A stretch of DNA of 6,067 nucleotides from Paracoccaceae bacterium (GCA_016764835.1 JAESRD010000121.1:1-6067), one strand, 5' to 3'; positions 1 to 5,888 are shown, counted from the stretch's first letter. The notes: a model not told the origin generated them from the letters alone. Program-made: numbers and translations.

Positions 1-237
1 CAAAGGGCCGCGCCGCTGCCCGGCCTTGGCACGGGTTGCGGCGGCATTGGCCTCGGTCAGAGCGCGCTCGGTGGTCAGCCGCGCATAGATCACATCTGTT
101 TGCGCATGGGCAGCAATGGCGGCCAAATAGGTCTCGGTCAGCGCCACAGGGTCTATCTCGCCCGCGCCAATGCCACGGCCAAGATCTGCGGCATTCATCC
201 AAAGCCAATTATTGTCGTGCATGTTGTTATCAGCCAT
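1..237 (-). CDS. Amidase signature family protein, N-terminal fragment
   Basis: The minus strand has an uninterrupted reading frame from an ATG at 237 to the left edge: 79 codons, with the rest of the gene outside the window. The product starts MADNNMHDNNWLWMNAADLG, continues with a helical region containing GAGEIDPVALTETYL, and ends at the edge with RRGPL. In amidase-signature enzymes (GatA-like and general amidases) an N-terminal helix of this kind leads into an R-G-P-L-x-G-V-P-I segment and then the catalytic Lys, so the fragment stops just before the diagnostic part. The Lys-cisSer-Ser triad cannot be seen, so substrate and function are open: a C-N hydrolase is likely, and a true GatA of the tRNA amidotransferase is less so. 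An AAGGGG stretch about 8 nt before the ATG could be the ribosome binding site. It is transcribed divergently from the neighbouring hydroxylase gene. Confidence 0.83.
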   Translation of the reverse strand, partial: MADNNMHDNNWLWMNAADLGRGIGAGEIDPVALTETYLAAIAAHAQTDVIYARLTTERALTEANAAATRAKAGQRRGPL

Positions 238-424
238 GTTCGGGGCCCCTTGCCATTTGCCCAAGCGTATTTGGCAAAGGCGGCGGGGGAAACCTGTTTC
301 TGGCTCTTGACGCAGCTAACGCTGCTCGCCCTTGCTGGCGCGGGGGGCTCGCTGCGCGCGCAGCACCGCTATCGCGGCGCCGGGCCGCATGGACAACCGC
401 ACCGCCTCGGGCTTAGGTGCACCT
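238..424. promoter_or_regulatory. Divergent intergenic region with several dyads
   Basis: These 187 bp separate the two divergent start codons and must hold the promoters of both genes. No convincing -35/-10 pair stands out. Visible structure: TTTGCC (256-261) mirrored by GGCAAA (273-278) across an 11-nt spacer; a perfect 14-bp palindrome GCTGCGCGCGCAGC at 351-364; GCGGC-GCCGG-GCCGC around 375-389; and a perfect 10-bp palindrome AGGTGCACCT at 415-424, directly before the hydroxylase ATG and containing its likely ribosome binding site. The hydroxylase reading frame stays open upstream to 332, but that part has low-complexity composition and is read as untranslated leader. Confidence 0.5.
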
Positions 425-1642
425 ATGGCATTAGACACAGATATCGCAATCACCGGCGGCGGGCTCAACGGCCCGGCCTTGGCACTCGCACTGGCCCAAG
501 ACGGCTTTCGCGTTACCATCATCGACAAGCTGGCAGCGCACACCCGCGCCGATGCGGGTTTTGACGGGCGCTGCTACGCGCTGGCGGCGGCGTCATGCCG
601 GTTGCTGACCGGTATTGGCCTATGGCCAAAACTTGGCCCCCATGCCCAGCCGATTGAAGAGGTAAAGGTCTGCGATGGCCGTGCTGGTGAAGGCCCGTCA
701 GGCTATTGGCTGCACCTTCAACGCGGCAGCCTTGATGAAGGGCCGATGGGCCATATGATTGAGGACCGGCATTTGCGCCCAGCCTTGCTTGCCGCCGTAA
801 CCCACCACCCAGCAATTACGCAATTGTCAGAGCAAACGGTCACAGGCCAAGAGGTGCTGCCCGGTTCAGCCCGGCTCACATTGGCCAGCGGCGAGACCCT
901 GACCGCCAGTCTGATCGTCGGCGCTGATGGCCGCCAAAGCGGCACGGCGGAGCGCGCAGGCATTACCCGCAGTAACAAAGATTACGGCCAAACCGCGGTC
1001 ACCTGCGCCGTGGCCCATACCTTGCCGCATAATGCCATTGCGCATCAGTTCTTCATGCCCCCCGGCCCGCTGGCTATTTTGCCGCTAACCGGCAACCGCA
1101 GCTCTGTTGTTTGGACAGAGACCCACGCGCGCGCCGCCGAAATCATGCAGCTCGATGATTCAGGGTTTCTGACAGCCCTGCGCCCGGCTTTTGGCGACTT
1201 TCTCGGCGCGCTGAGCCTAACCGGCCAGCGCTTTGCCTATCCGCTCACCCTCACCTTGGCCAAAAGCTTCACCGCCCCGCGTGTGGCGCTGACCGGCGAC
1301 GCCGCCCACGGCATGCACCCTATTGCGGGCCAAGGGCTGAACGCTGGCCTGCGCGATGTCGCCGCCCTCGCCGATGTGCTGGGGGCCGCACGCAGACGCG
1401 GCGAAGATATCGGCGCGCCCGGCCCACTGGCCCGCTACCGCTCATGGCGACAGTTCGACACGGCCAGTCTGGCCATGGCGACAGACGGCTTTAACGGATT
1501 GTTCTCAAACGATAATGTGGTATTGCGCGGGATCCGAAACCTCGGCCTTGGCGCCGGCAGCTCGCTGCCCGCTATCAGCCGCCGCCTGGCCCGCGAAGCC
1601 GCCGGGCTAACCGGCGATCTGCCCAAACTCATGCAAGCTTAG
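425..1642 (+). CDS. UbiH/UbiF/COQ6-family FAD-dependent hydroxylase
   Basis: A 405-residue flavoprotein monooxygenase, probably hydroxylating the aromatic ring of a ubiquinone precursor at the inner membrane using O2 and NAD(P)H. Visible motifs: an N-terminal Rossmann dinucleotide-binding loop, GGGLNGP, at residues 11-17; the DG motif GADGRQS at about 166-172; and the GD motif, [16 protein letters not shown], at about 291-306, with the H-P-x-x-G-Q-G-x-N signature of the UbiH/UbiF/VisC/COQ6 family. The length is normal for the family. I chose the ATG at 425 because AGGTG sits 5 nt upstream and the FAD loop begins at residue 11; the in-frame ATGs at 332 and 389 would only add low-complexity residues. 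The position hydroxylated cannot be read from sequence. Alphaproteobacteria often use UbiL-type enzymes acting on more than one ring carbon, so the name ubiH would overstate what is known. Its stop codon overlaps that of the convergent Trm112 gene. Confidence 0.94.
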   Translation: MALDTDIAITGGGLNGPALALALAQDGFRVTIIDKLAAHTRADAGFDGRCYALAAASCRLLTGIGLWPKLGPHAQPIEEVKVCDGRAGEGPSGYWLHLQRGSLDEGPMGHMIEDRHLRPALLAAVTHHPAITQLSEQTVTGQEVLPGSARLTLASGETLTASLIVGADGRQSGTAERAGITRSNKDYGQTAVTCAVAHTLPHNAIAHQFFMPPGPLAILPLTGNRSSVVWTETHARAAEIMQLDDSGFLTALRPAFGDFLGALSLTGQRFAYPLTLTLAKSFTAPRVALTGDAAHGMHPIAGQGLNAGLRDVAALADVLGAARRRGEDIGAPGPLARYRSWRQFDTASLAMATDGFNGLFSNDNVVLRGIRNLGLGAGSSLPAISRRLAREAAGLTGDLPKLMQA

Positions 1643-1833
1643 TCTAGCTCACGGGCCTCGTCTGTCAGCATCACAGCAATGCCGCCGCGCAACGGATAGG
1701 CCAGCCCGGCCGCGCGCGAGATCAACTCGCCCCGTGCTGCATCATATACCAACGGGCCTTTGGTATGTGGGCAAACCAGCGCTTCAAGCATGCGTGGATC
1801 AAAGCTGGGCTTGCGGGCGGGTTCATCTGACAT
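1639..1833 (-). CDS. Trm112 family protein
   Basis: A 64-residue protein matching the Trm112/YcaR family: a short N-terminal tail, then [16 protein letters not shown] (15-30), GELIS (35-39), and the family signature [14 protein letters not shown] (43-56), ending near EAR. Eukaryotic and archaeal Trm112 is a small zinc-binding partner that activates and stabilises several tRNA, rRNA and release-factor methyltransferases; the bacterial role is poorly defined. Only one cysteine (Cys21) is present. The second Cys of the CPxC pair is replaced by Thr24, and the ELIC-type Cys by Ser39, so zinc binding of the classical type is unlikely. It is the last gene of a probable operon, starting 9 bp after the LON-domain gene. 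Its TAA stop lies on top of the stop codon of the convergent hydroxylase gene. Confidence 0.92.
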   Translation of the reverse strand: MSDEPARKPSFDPRMLEALVCPHTKGPLVYDAARGELISRAAGLAYPLRGGIAVMLTDEARELD

Positions 1834-1842
1834 GGGCAGCTT

Positions 1843-2487
1843 TCATTGCATACGCTCCTTGTCAGAGCCATTATAAAGCGCGAACTCAATCAGCGCATAA
1901 AGGGTCTTGCGCCGCTCAGGCAGGGTCGGCGCTTCAAGTAGCGCCTGTTTATCATTGGGCTGAAAAGGGCAGATCATTGCCAGCGAATTGACAAGTTGTT
2001 CGGGGTCTGCGCCTTCAATCGCCTTCCAATCAACCGCCAGCCTCTCGGCCTTGAAATAGCGCCGCAACATGGCAAAAAACACCTCATCCTCGGCACTATC
2101 CTTGGCTGCAAAGCTCTTGGCTGTCAGATCATCCAGATAGGCAGCCCATGTCACGCCAAACCGGCGGTAGGCGGTGAAGGTCTCTATCTCATTATCCAAT
2201 GAGAAACGGGCAACACCGCTGAGCGTGATCAAGTAGCGGTCGCTTTTCAACTCGCGAAAGCTGGTAATCCGACCAACGCAGCCAACCTTTTGCAACTGAG
2301 GCGCGTCGGAGGTAAGAGGCTGAACTATGCCGATCAGCCGCTCAGGCGATTTGAGCGCGTCATCCAGCATGGCCAGATAACGCGGCTCAAAAATCTTGAG
2401 CGGCAGGTTGGTGCGGGGCAAAAGCAGCGCGCCAGACAATGGAAAGACCGGCAAAGTCTTAGGCAGATCATGCGCCTTAAACTTCAT
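1843..2487 (-). CDS. LON substrate-binding domain protein
   Basis: A 214-residue protein consisting only of the N-terminal (substrate-recognition) domain of Lon protease. Family signatures: FPLSGALLLPRTNLPLKIFE (15-34) followed by PRY (35-37), a GCVGRIT strand (69-75), LSGVARF (89-95), and a helical C-terminal half containing MICPFQPNDKQALLEA (171-186) with a final helix around 190-206. The AAA+ Walker motifs and the Ser-Lys protease domain are absent, so it cannot be an ATP-dependent protease. Stand-alone proteins of this type are common in alphaproteobacteria, but their role is unsettled; binding unfolded or hydrophobic segments is a reasonable inference from the domain. The ATG at 2487 is supported by GGAG 8 nt upstream. 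It lies 16 bp after the thioredoxin-TPR gene and 9 bp before Trm112, consistent with co-transcription. Confidence 0.95.
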   Translation of the reverse strand: MKFKAHDLPKTLPVFPLSGALLLPRTNLPLKIFEPRYLAMLDDALKSPERLIGIVQPLTSDAPQLQKVGCVGRITSFRELKSDRYLITLSGVARFSLDNEIETFTAYRRFGVTWAAYLDDLTAKSFAAKDSAEDEVFFAMLRRYFKAERLAVDWKAIEGADPEQLVNSLAMICPFQPNDKQALLEAPTLPERRKTLYALIEFALYNGSDKERMQ

Positions 2488-2503
2488 ACCCCCAACTCCG
2501 CTT

Positions 2504-3421
2504 CTAAAGAAAGATCATTGAGGTCAACTTGCGGCGGCCGTTTTTGACAATCGGGTCTTTGGCCTCAAGCGCATCAAAGATGGTGAAAAGCTGGGTTTTT
2601 GCAGCACCGTCATTCCACTCGCGGTCGCGCTTAAACAGCTCAAGCAGCTCATTAACCGCGGTTTCAACATCGCCCTCGGCATGCAACGCCGTGGCCAGTT
2701 CAAACCGCGCTTGGTGGTCGTCGCCGTCAGCCTCGATCCGGGCGCGCAGCTCATCAAGCGGGCCGGCTTGGGCGGCTTGGCGGGCAAGGTTCAGCTGGGC
2801 GCGCGCGGCATCTAGCTCTTGCGACTTGGCGATCTCTTCGGGGGCAGCGTCAAGCACGATCTCGGCCTGATCAAACTCGCCCATGGCAATATAAGTGCGC
2901 ACAAGCCCGCCGCAAGCTGGCGCATTGACCGGGTCTTCGTTGAGCACAGCAACAAATGTCTCAACAGCAGATGCCGTATCGCCCTGCTCAAGCATTTCTT
3001 CTGCGGCTTCAACCGCACCGGCCAGCCCGCCATCGGCGCTGCCACCGCCCAGCTCTACAGCTTTGGCGACAAACGCATCAATCTCAGACGGCGGCACAGC
3101 GCCCTGAAACATGTCGACCGGCTGACCTTGCCAAAAGGCAAACACAGTCGGGATAGACTGAACCCGCAGCTGCCCGGCAAATTGCGGGTTTTTGTCAACG
3201 TCAATCTTGACCAGACGCACAGCGCCTTTGGCCTTGATCACTGCCGCCTCTATCGCCGGGCCAAGTGTCTTGCAGGGGCCGCACCATGTGGCCCAAAAAT
3301 CAACGATAATCGGCGTGTTCTGCGAGGCTTCAACGACATCGGCAACAAAGCTGGCATCTGATCCGTCGATGATCAGATTGGCATTTTGGTCGGCGGCTGG
3401 TGTTGGACCGGTTCCAAGCAT
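2504..3421 (-). CDS. cnoX: Thioredoxin-TPR co-chaperone (CnoX/YbbN type)
   Basis: A 305-residue protein with a thioredoxin domain (about 15-122) joined to a TPR-like helical C-terminal half (about 130-305). The active site WCGPC is at 46-50, preceded by VDFWAT, and the cis-proline is Pro91 in SIPTV. The C-terminus has the family ending: a DGAAKTQLFTIFDAL segment followed by RRKLTSMIF. CnoX proteins hold oxidation-damaged clients and pass them to GroEL and DnaK. E. coli CnoX has lost the first active-site Cys (SxxC) and has no thioredoxin reductase activity, whereas the Caulobacter protein keeps CxxC and is redox-active; this copy follows the second pattern. There is no signal peptide, so it is cytoplasmic. 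AGGAG lies 6 nt before the ATG. It appears to be the first gene of an operon with the LON-domain and Trm112 genes. Confidence 0.92.
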   Translation of the reverse strand: MLGTGPTPAADQNANLIIDGSDASFVADVVEASQNTPIIVDFWATWCGPCKTLGPAIEAAVIKAKGAVRLVKIDVDKNPQFAGQLRVQSIPTVFAFWQGQPVDMFQGAVPPSEIDAFVAKAVELGGGSADGGLAGAVEAAEEMLEQGDTASAVETFVAVLNEDPVNAPACGGLVRTYIAMGEFDQAEIVLDAAPEEIAKSQELDAARAQLNLARQAAQAGPLDELRARIEADGDDHQARFELATALHAEGDVETAVNELLELFKRDREWNDGAAKTQLFTIFDALEAKDPIVKNGRRKLTSMIFL

Positions 3422-3427
3422 TTTATT

Positions 3428-3480
3428 CTCCTAGCGTCAGGTGTCGCGCCCTATATGTGGCCCCAAGCGCCCCGCGCCAA
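3428..3480 (-). promoter_or_regulatory. Candidate promoter and RBS of cnoX operon
   Basis: The 96-bp gap after the exonuclease gene (3422-3517) contains, on the minus strand, TTGGCG (3480-3475) and CATATA (3457-3452) with a 17-nt spacer, followed by a good Shine-Dalgarno AGGAG (3432-3428) 6 nt from the cnoX ATG. The ribosome binding site is convincing; the promoter match is only partial, and read-through from xthA is also possible because no terminator is visible. The same gap carries two similar words next to each other, GAGCAAACGACGC and GAGCGCAAACGTCGC (3481-3513), which could be a degenerate operator or chance. Confidence 0.35.
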
Positions 3481-3517
3481 GAGCAAACGACGCATTAGAG
3501 CGCAAACGTCGCGAATC

Positions 3518-4306
3518 TCATAAGGCGAATGTCGCAAAAACAGGCGCGTGATCAGAGGGTTTCTCCCAGCCGCGCACGGCTTTGATCACCCGGCTGCCGC
3601 TGGCAGCACCGGCGATATCAGCCGTGGCCCAGATATGGTCAAGCCTGCGGCCTTTGTCTGAGTTTTCCCAGTCTGGCGAACGGTAGGACCACCACGAATA
3701 CAATTTGCCCTCGGGGATATCAGCGCGGGTAACATCAACCCAATTACCAGCCTCTTGCACGGCAGCGAGGTGTTCAACCTCAATTGGCGTGTGGCTCACG
3801 ATTTTGAGCAGTTGCTTATGGCTCCAGACATCATCCTCCAGCGGGGCGATGTTGAGATCACCGACAAGGATCGACCGCTCGGGCGAATGGGCGGCGAAAT
3901 GGTCGCGCATCTGGGTCAGATAGTCGAGCTTTTGACCAAACTTCTCGTTCTTCTCACGGTCTGGCTTGTCGCCGCCTGCGGGCACATAGAAGTTGTGAAT
4001 TGTGACGCCATTCTCAAGCTGTCCGGCAATATGGCGGGCATGGCCAAGATCGGCAAAGTCAAAGGCGCTTACCTCTTTTATCGGCAGTTTCGAGAAGATC
4101 GCCACGCCGTTATAGCCCTTTTGGCCGCGGGCCACGCGGTGGACATAGCCCAGCGCCTCAAACATCTCGGTTGGGATCTTATCGACCGGGCTTTTGCACT
4201 CTTGCAGGCACAAAATATCGGGCGCTTCTTCCTTCATCAGCCGGGCGACCAACGGTTCGCGCAGACGCACTGAGTTAATGTTCCATGTGGCAAGGGTAAA
4301 TGTCAT
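3518..4306 (-). CDS. xthA: Exodeoxyribonuclease III (AP endonuclease)
   Basis: A 262-residue member of the exonuclease III/APE1 family. It cleaves DNA at abasic sites and degrades 3' ends in base-excision repair, using Mg2+, in the cytoplasm. The full set of catalytic residues is visible: Asn9 in ATWNINS, Glu36 in LQECKS, Tyr107 in NFYVPAG, Asp150 and Asn152 in GDLNIAP, Asp223 in RRLDHIW, and Asp252-His253 in SDHAPV. Length matches E. coli ExoIII. The reading frame is open a further 58 codons upstream to 4480, but I start at the ATG at 4306: the family begins exactly with M-x-F-x-L-A-T-W-N-I-N-S, a CGGAGAG Shine-Dalgarno lies 7 nt upstream, and the extension would run through a terminator hairpin and into the preceding gene. 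It precedes cnoX by 96 bp in the same direction. Confidence 0.97.
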   Translation of the reverse strand: MTFTLATWNINSVRLREPLVARLMKEEAPDILCLQECKSPVDKIPTEMFEALGYVHRVARGQKGYNGVAIFSKLPIKEVSAFDFADLGHARHIAGQLENGVTIHNFYVPAGGDKPDREKNEKFGQKLDYLTQMRDHFAAHSPERSILVGDLNIAPLEDDVWSHKQLLKIVSHTPIEVEHLAAVQEAGNWVDVTRADIPEGKLYSWWSYRSPDWENSDKGRRLDHIWATADIAGAASGSRVIKAVRGWEKPSDHAPVFATFAL

Positions 4307-4311
4307 GCGGG

Positions 4312-4318
4312 CTCTCCG
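4312..4318 (-). promoter_or_regulatory. Ribosome binding site deciding the xthA start
   Basis: CGGAGAG on the minus strand, ending 5 nt from the ATG at 4306 with the GGAG core 7 nt away. It supports the short, family-conformant start over the in-frame upstream ATG at 4480. Confidence 0.7.
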
Positions 4319-4400
4319 GGCTGTACTGGGCAAACTTAGCCCCGGCGGCGCTGGCAAACCAGCGGCAAAACGCGGCCTTCGGTTTTTTGCGCATGAAAAC

Positions 4401-4437
4401 GCCAAACGCCGCGCAGGTTGCCCCGGCGGCGTTTGGC
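4401..4437 (-). terminator. Intrinsic terminator of the small secreted-protein gene
   Basis: A perfect 12-bp inverted repeat, GCCAAACGCCGC (4401-4412) and GCGGCGTTTGGC (4426-4437), with a 13-nt loop. On the minus strand it begins 17 nt after the stop codon of the 4781-4455 gene and is followed by GTTTTC, a short U-tract. On the plus strand no T-run follows, so it works best for minus-strand transcription. It separates the secreted-protein gene from xthA. Confidence 0.62.
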
Positions 4438-4454
4438 TCGGCAGCTTGGCGAAT

Positions 4455-4781
4455 TCAGCGGTTAACTGTGTATTCGTCAACCAGACAGATATTGATCACG
4501 TCGGTCATCCTCTGACCGTTGGCGAACTCCATGCGGATATCATAGCTGCAATCCACCACATTGCGAATTGTCACCTGATAATACTGACGGTTGCGCAGCA
4601 CGCGGGTGCCAAGCAGTTCGTTTTCCCAGCTGGTATTTGATTGCGCCGATGCCCAAATATGGGTCAGCGTCTGGCCAGAATGGTTCACGATTTTGAGCAC
4701 TTGGGTGGTCTGCGCTACGGCTGGCACCACCATCGCGGCTGAAACGGCAATGGCTGTTAGAACAGTACGAAGTCCGGTCAT
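4455..4781 (-). CDS. Small secreted protein of unknown function
   Basis: A 108-residue protein with a clear Sec-type signal peptide: a short basic start (MTGLRT), a hydrophobic core VLTAIAVSAAMVVPAV (7-22) and an AVA-Q cleavage site near residue 23. The mature part, about 85 residues, looks like an all-beta fold: VLKIVNHSGQTLTHIWAS (28-45), WENELLG (52-58), QYYQVTIRN (66-74), and two cysteines, Cys78 and Cys99, that could form a disulfide in the periplasm. The pattern of an LKIVNHSG strand, then W-x-x-x-L-L-G, then a strand ending near Cys, is one I associate with small exported proteobacterial proteins of unknown role, but I cannot name a domain. Translation should be strong: AGGAGGT (4796-4790) sits 8 nt before the ATG. 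It appears monocistronic, with its own terminator downstream. Confidence 0.85.
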   Translation of the reverse strand: MTGLRTVLTAIAVSAAMVVPAVAQTTQVLKIVNHSGQTLTHIWASAQSNTSWENELLGTRVLRNRQYYQVTIRNVVDCSYDIRMEFANGQRMTDVINICLVDEYTVNR

Positions 4782-4988
4782 AGGGAAATACCTCCTAGCG
4801 GTTTACAATTGCAGCCCAGCTTAAGGCCATTTGCGGCAAAACTACGCACTGTGCCAGATTTTACCAACCAAAACCGCAAACCAATGGTTTTCCTTACCCC
4901 TATCTGCGGCACTACTGGCCGTGGCACAAAGACCAAGACCGGCCCACCCGGAGCCGGCCCCAATTAGAGAAGAGCCGCGTAGCTGAGC
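4782..4988 (-). promoter_or_regulatory. Intergenic region upstream of the secreted-protein gene
   Basis: These 207 bp lie between the response-regulator stop and the secreted-protein start, and contain no convincing gene. On the minus strand a possible promoter is TTGGTA, a 17-nt spacer and TAGTTT (around 4865-4837), a partial consensus match only. An odd palindrome, AAACCA-A-TGGTTT (4878-4890), sits just upstream of it and could be an operator. A strong Shine-Dalgarno occupies 4790-4796. Confidence 0.3.
4939..4957 (-). terminator. Possible weak terminator after the response regulator
   Basis: CCGGC (4939-4943) and GCCGG (4953-4957) form a 5-bp GC stem with a 9-nt loop. On the minus strand it lies about 30 nt after the response-regulator stop and is followed by TCTTGGTCTTTG, a broken T-rich run. 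This is a marginal candidate. Confidence 0.25.
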
Positions 4989-5675
4989 TTAGGCGACCAA
5001 ACGGTAACCACCAGCCTCAGTCACCAATAGCCGTGCATTTGACGGATCTGGCTCGATCTTTTGGCGCAGCCGGTAAATATGCGTCTCCAGTGTATGTGTG
5101 GTCACACCCGCATTATAGCCCCAAACCTCATGCAGCAGCACATCGCGCGCGACAACGCCGTCCGTGGCCCGGTAGAGGTATTTGAGGATGTTGGTCTCTT
5201 TTTCGGTCAGCCGGACCTTGCGGTCATCTTCGGTCAGCAGCAGCTTTTGCGCCGGGCGGAACGTATATGGCCCGAGCTGAAACACCGCGTCTTCCGATTG
5301 TTCATGCGTACGCAGTTGCGAGCGGATACGAGCCAGCAGCACCGGAAACTTAAACGGTTTGGTCACATAATCATTGGCCCCGGCATCGAGGCCCAAAATA
5401 GTGTCACTGTCACTGTCATGGCCGGTCAGCATCACCACAGGGCATTTCACGCCCTGTTTACGCATTACCCGGCACAGCTCGCGGCCGTCAGTGTCGGGCA
5501 AGCCGACATCGAGGATCACCAGATCAAAATGCCCGGCCTTGGTTTTGGTCAGGGCTTCTTGGCCATCGGCGGCCTCAAAGACATCAAATTCTTCGGTCAT
5601 GATCAGCTGTTCGCTGAGCGCCTCGCGCAGATCTTCATCATCATCAACCAGCAGTATTTTTCTTAGTTGTGCCAT
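4989..5675 (-). CDS. OmpR/PhoB-family response regulator
   Basis: A 228-residue two-component transcription factor. The receiver domain (1-120) has the acidic pocket DDD at 11-13, the phospho-acceptor Asp56 in VILDVGLP, the switch Thr84 in VMLTG, aromatic Tyr103 and the conserved Lys106 in YVTKPF. The C-terminal winged-helix DNA-binding domain (about 130-228) has RLTEKETNILKYL (155-167), VWGYNAGVTTHTLETHIYRL (184-203) and the closing wing GGYRLVA. All residues needed for phosphorylation are intact. No histidine kinase is adjacent, so the partner is encoded elsewhere. It does not match CtrA or ChvI at the N-terminus; relation to the essential alphaproteobacterial envelope regulator CenR is possible but not provable from sequence alone. 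The ATG at 5675 is supported by GAGG 5 nt upstream. Gene order around it suggests it is monocistronic. Confidence 0.96.
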   Translation of the reverse strand: MAQLRKILLVDDDEDLREALSEQLIMTEEFDVFEAADGQEALTKTKAGHFDLVILDVGLPDTDGRELCRVMRKQGVKCPVVMLTGHDSDSDTILGLDAGANDYVTKPFKFPVLLARIRSQLRTHEQSEDAVFQLGPYTFRPAQKLLLTEDDRKVRLTEKETNILKYLYRATDGVVARDVLLHEVWGYNAGVTTHTLETHIYRLRQKIEPDPSNARLLVTEAGGYRLVA

Positions 5676-5703
5676 GGTGCCCTCTGCTTCATGCGTTTCA
5701 ACT

Positions 5704-5733
5704 TTGGCTACGTATATATTGTTTTGCTATGCT
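5704..5733 (+). promoter_or_regulatory. Candidate plus-strand promoter
   Basis: TTGGCT (5704-5709) and TATGCT (5728-5733) with an 18-nt AT-rich spacer, the most AT-rich stretch in the window. A dyad TGTGG-AG-CCACA (5740-5751) overlaps the expected transcription start and could be an operator. It would drive the small ORF and the ribA-like gene. The response-regulator promoter must lie in the same 213-bp region on the other strand, but I could not place it. Confidence 0.4.
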
Positions 5734-5763
5734 AAAACATGTGGAGCCACAGCCGGTTGAGCA

Positions 5764-5850
5764 ATGCGTAAGCAGGTAAAATCACGCCGTCGTGTGAAAA
5801 CACTGTCAAATGTTTCATTTGGCGGCGCAAAGGACTATCTGAACAGTTAG
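5764..5850 (+). CDS. Possible 28-residue small ORF
   Basis: An ATG at 5764 opens a 28-codon frame ending in TAG at 5850, 38 bp before the ribA-like gene and on the same strand. The product would be strongly basic at its N-terminus (MRKQVKSRRRVK) with a more neutral tail ending AKDYLNS. Ribosome-binding support is weak: only GAG 3 nt from the ATG. The frame contains a small hairpin, CAAATG-TTT-CATTTG (5807-5821). It could be a small protein, a leader peptide, or a chance ORF in a 5' leader; no family is recognised. Confidence 0.2.
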   Translation: MRKQVKSRRRVKTLSNVSFGGAKDYLNS

Positions 5851-5888
5851 AAACGTGGGCTGAGCCTGATGGAAACGCGGAAACGGTA

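Noticed and set aside
332..424. Upstream start for the UbiH-family gene (ATG at 332 or 389)
   Set aside because: The added residues are rich in Ala, Arg and Gly with no family similarity, and the FAD loop lies at the expected distance from the ATG at 425.
2819..3361. 180-codon plus-strand reading frame opposite cnoX
   Set aside because: Antisense shadow of a clear thioredoxin-TPR gene with no motif of its own.
3755..4273. 172-codon plus-strand reading frame opposite xthA
   Set aside because: Antisense to an exonuclease gene with all catalytic residues; no independent support.
4307..4480. 58-codon N-terminal extension of xthA
   Set aside because: It runs through the 4401-4437 terminator hairpin and overlaps the secreted-protein gene, while the family start and a good ribosome binding site lie at 4306.
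4778..4963. 61-codon minus-strand frame upstream of the secreted-protein gene
   Set aside because: It needs a TTG start, overlaps the promoter region and Shine-Dalgarno of the next gene, and has low-complexity Pro/Gly/Val content at its start.
5061..5666. 201-codon plus-strand reading frame opposite the response regulator
   Set aside because: It is antisense to a gene with complete functional motifs and has no recognisable domain; long antisense frames are usual in GC-biased codons.
5734..5888. FMN riboswitch before the ribA-like gene
   Set aside because: The conserved AGGGGC-type elements and multi-stem layout of the RFN element are not visible in this short leader.
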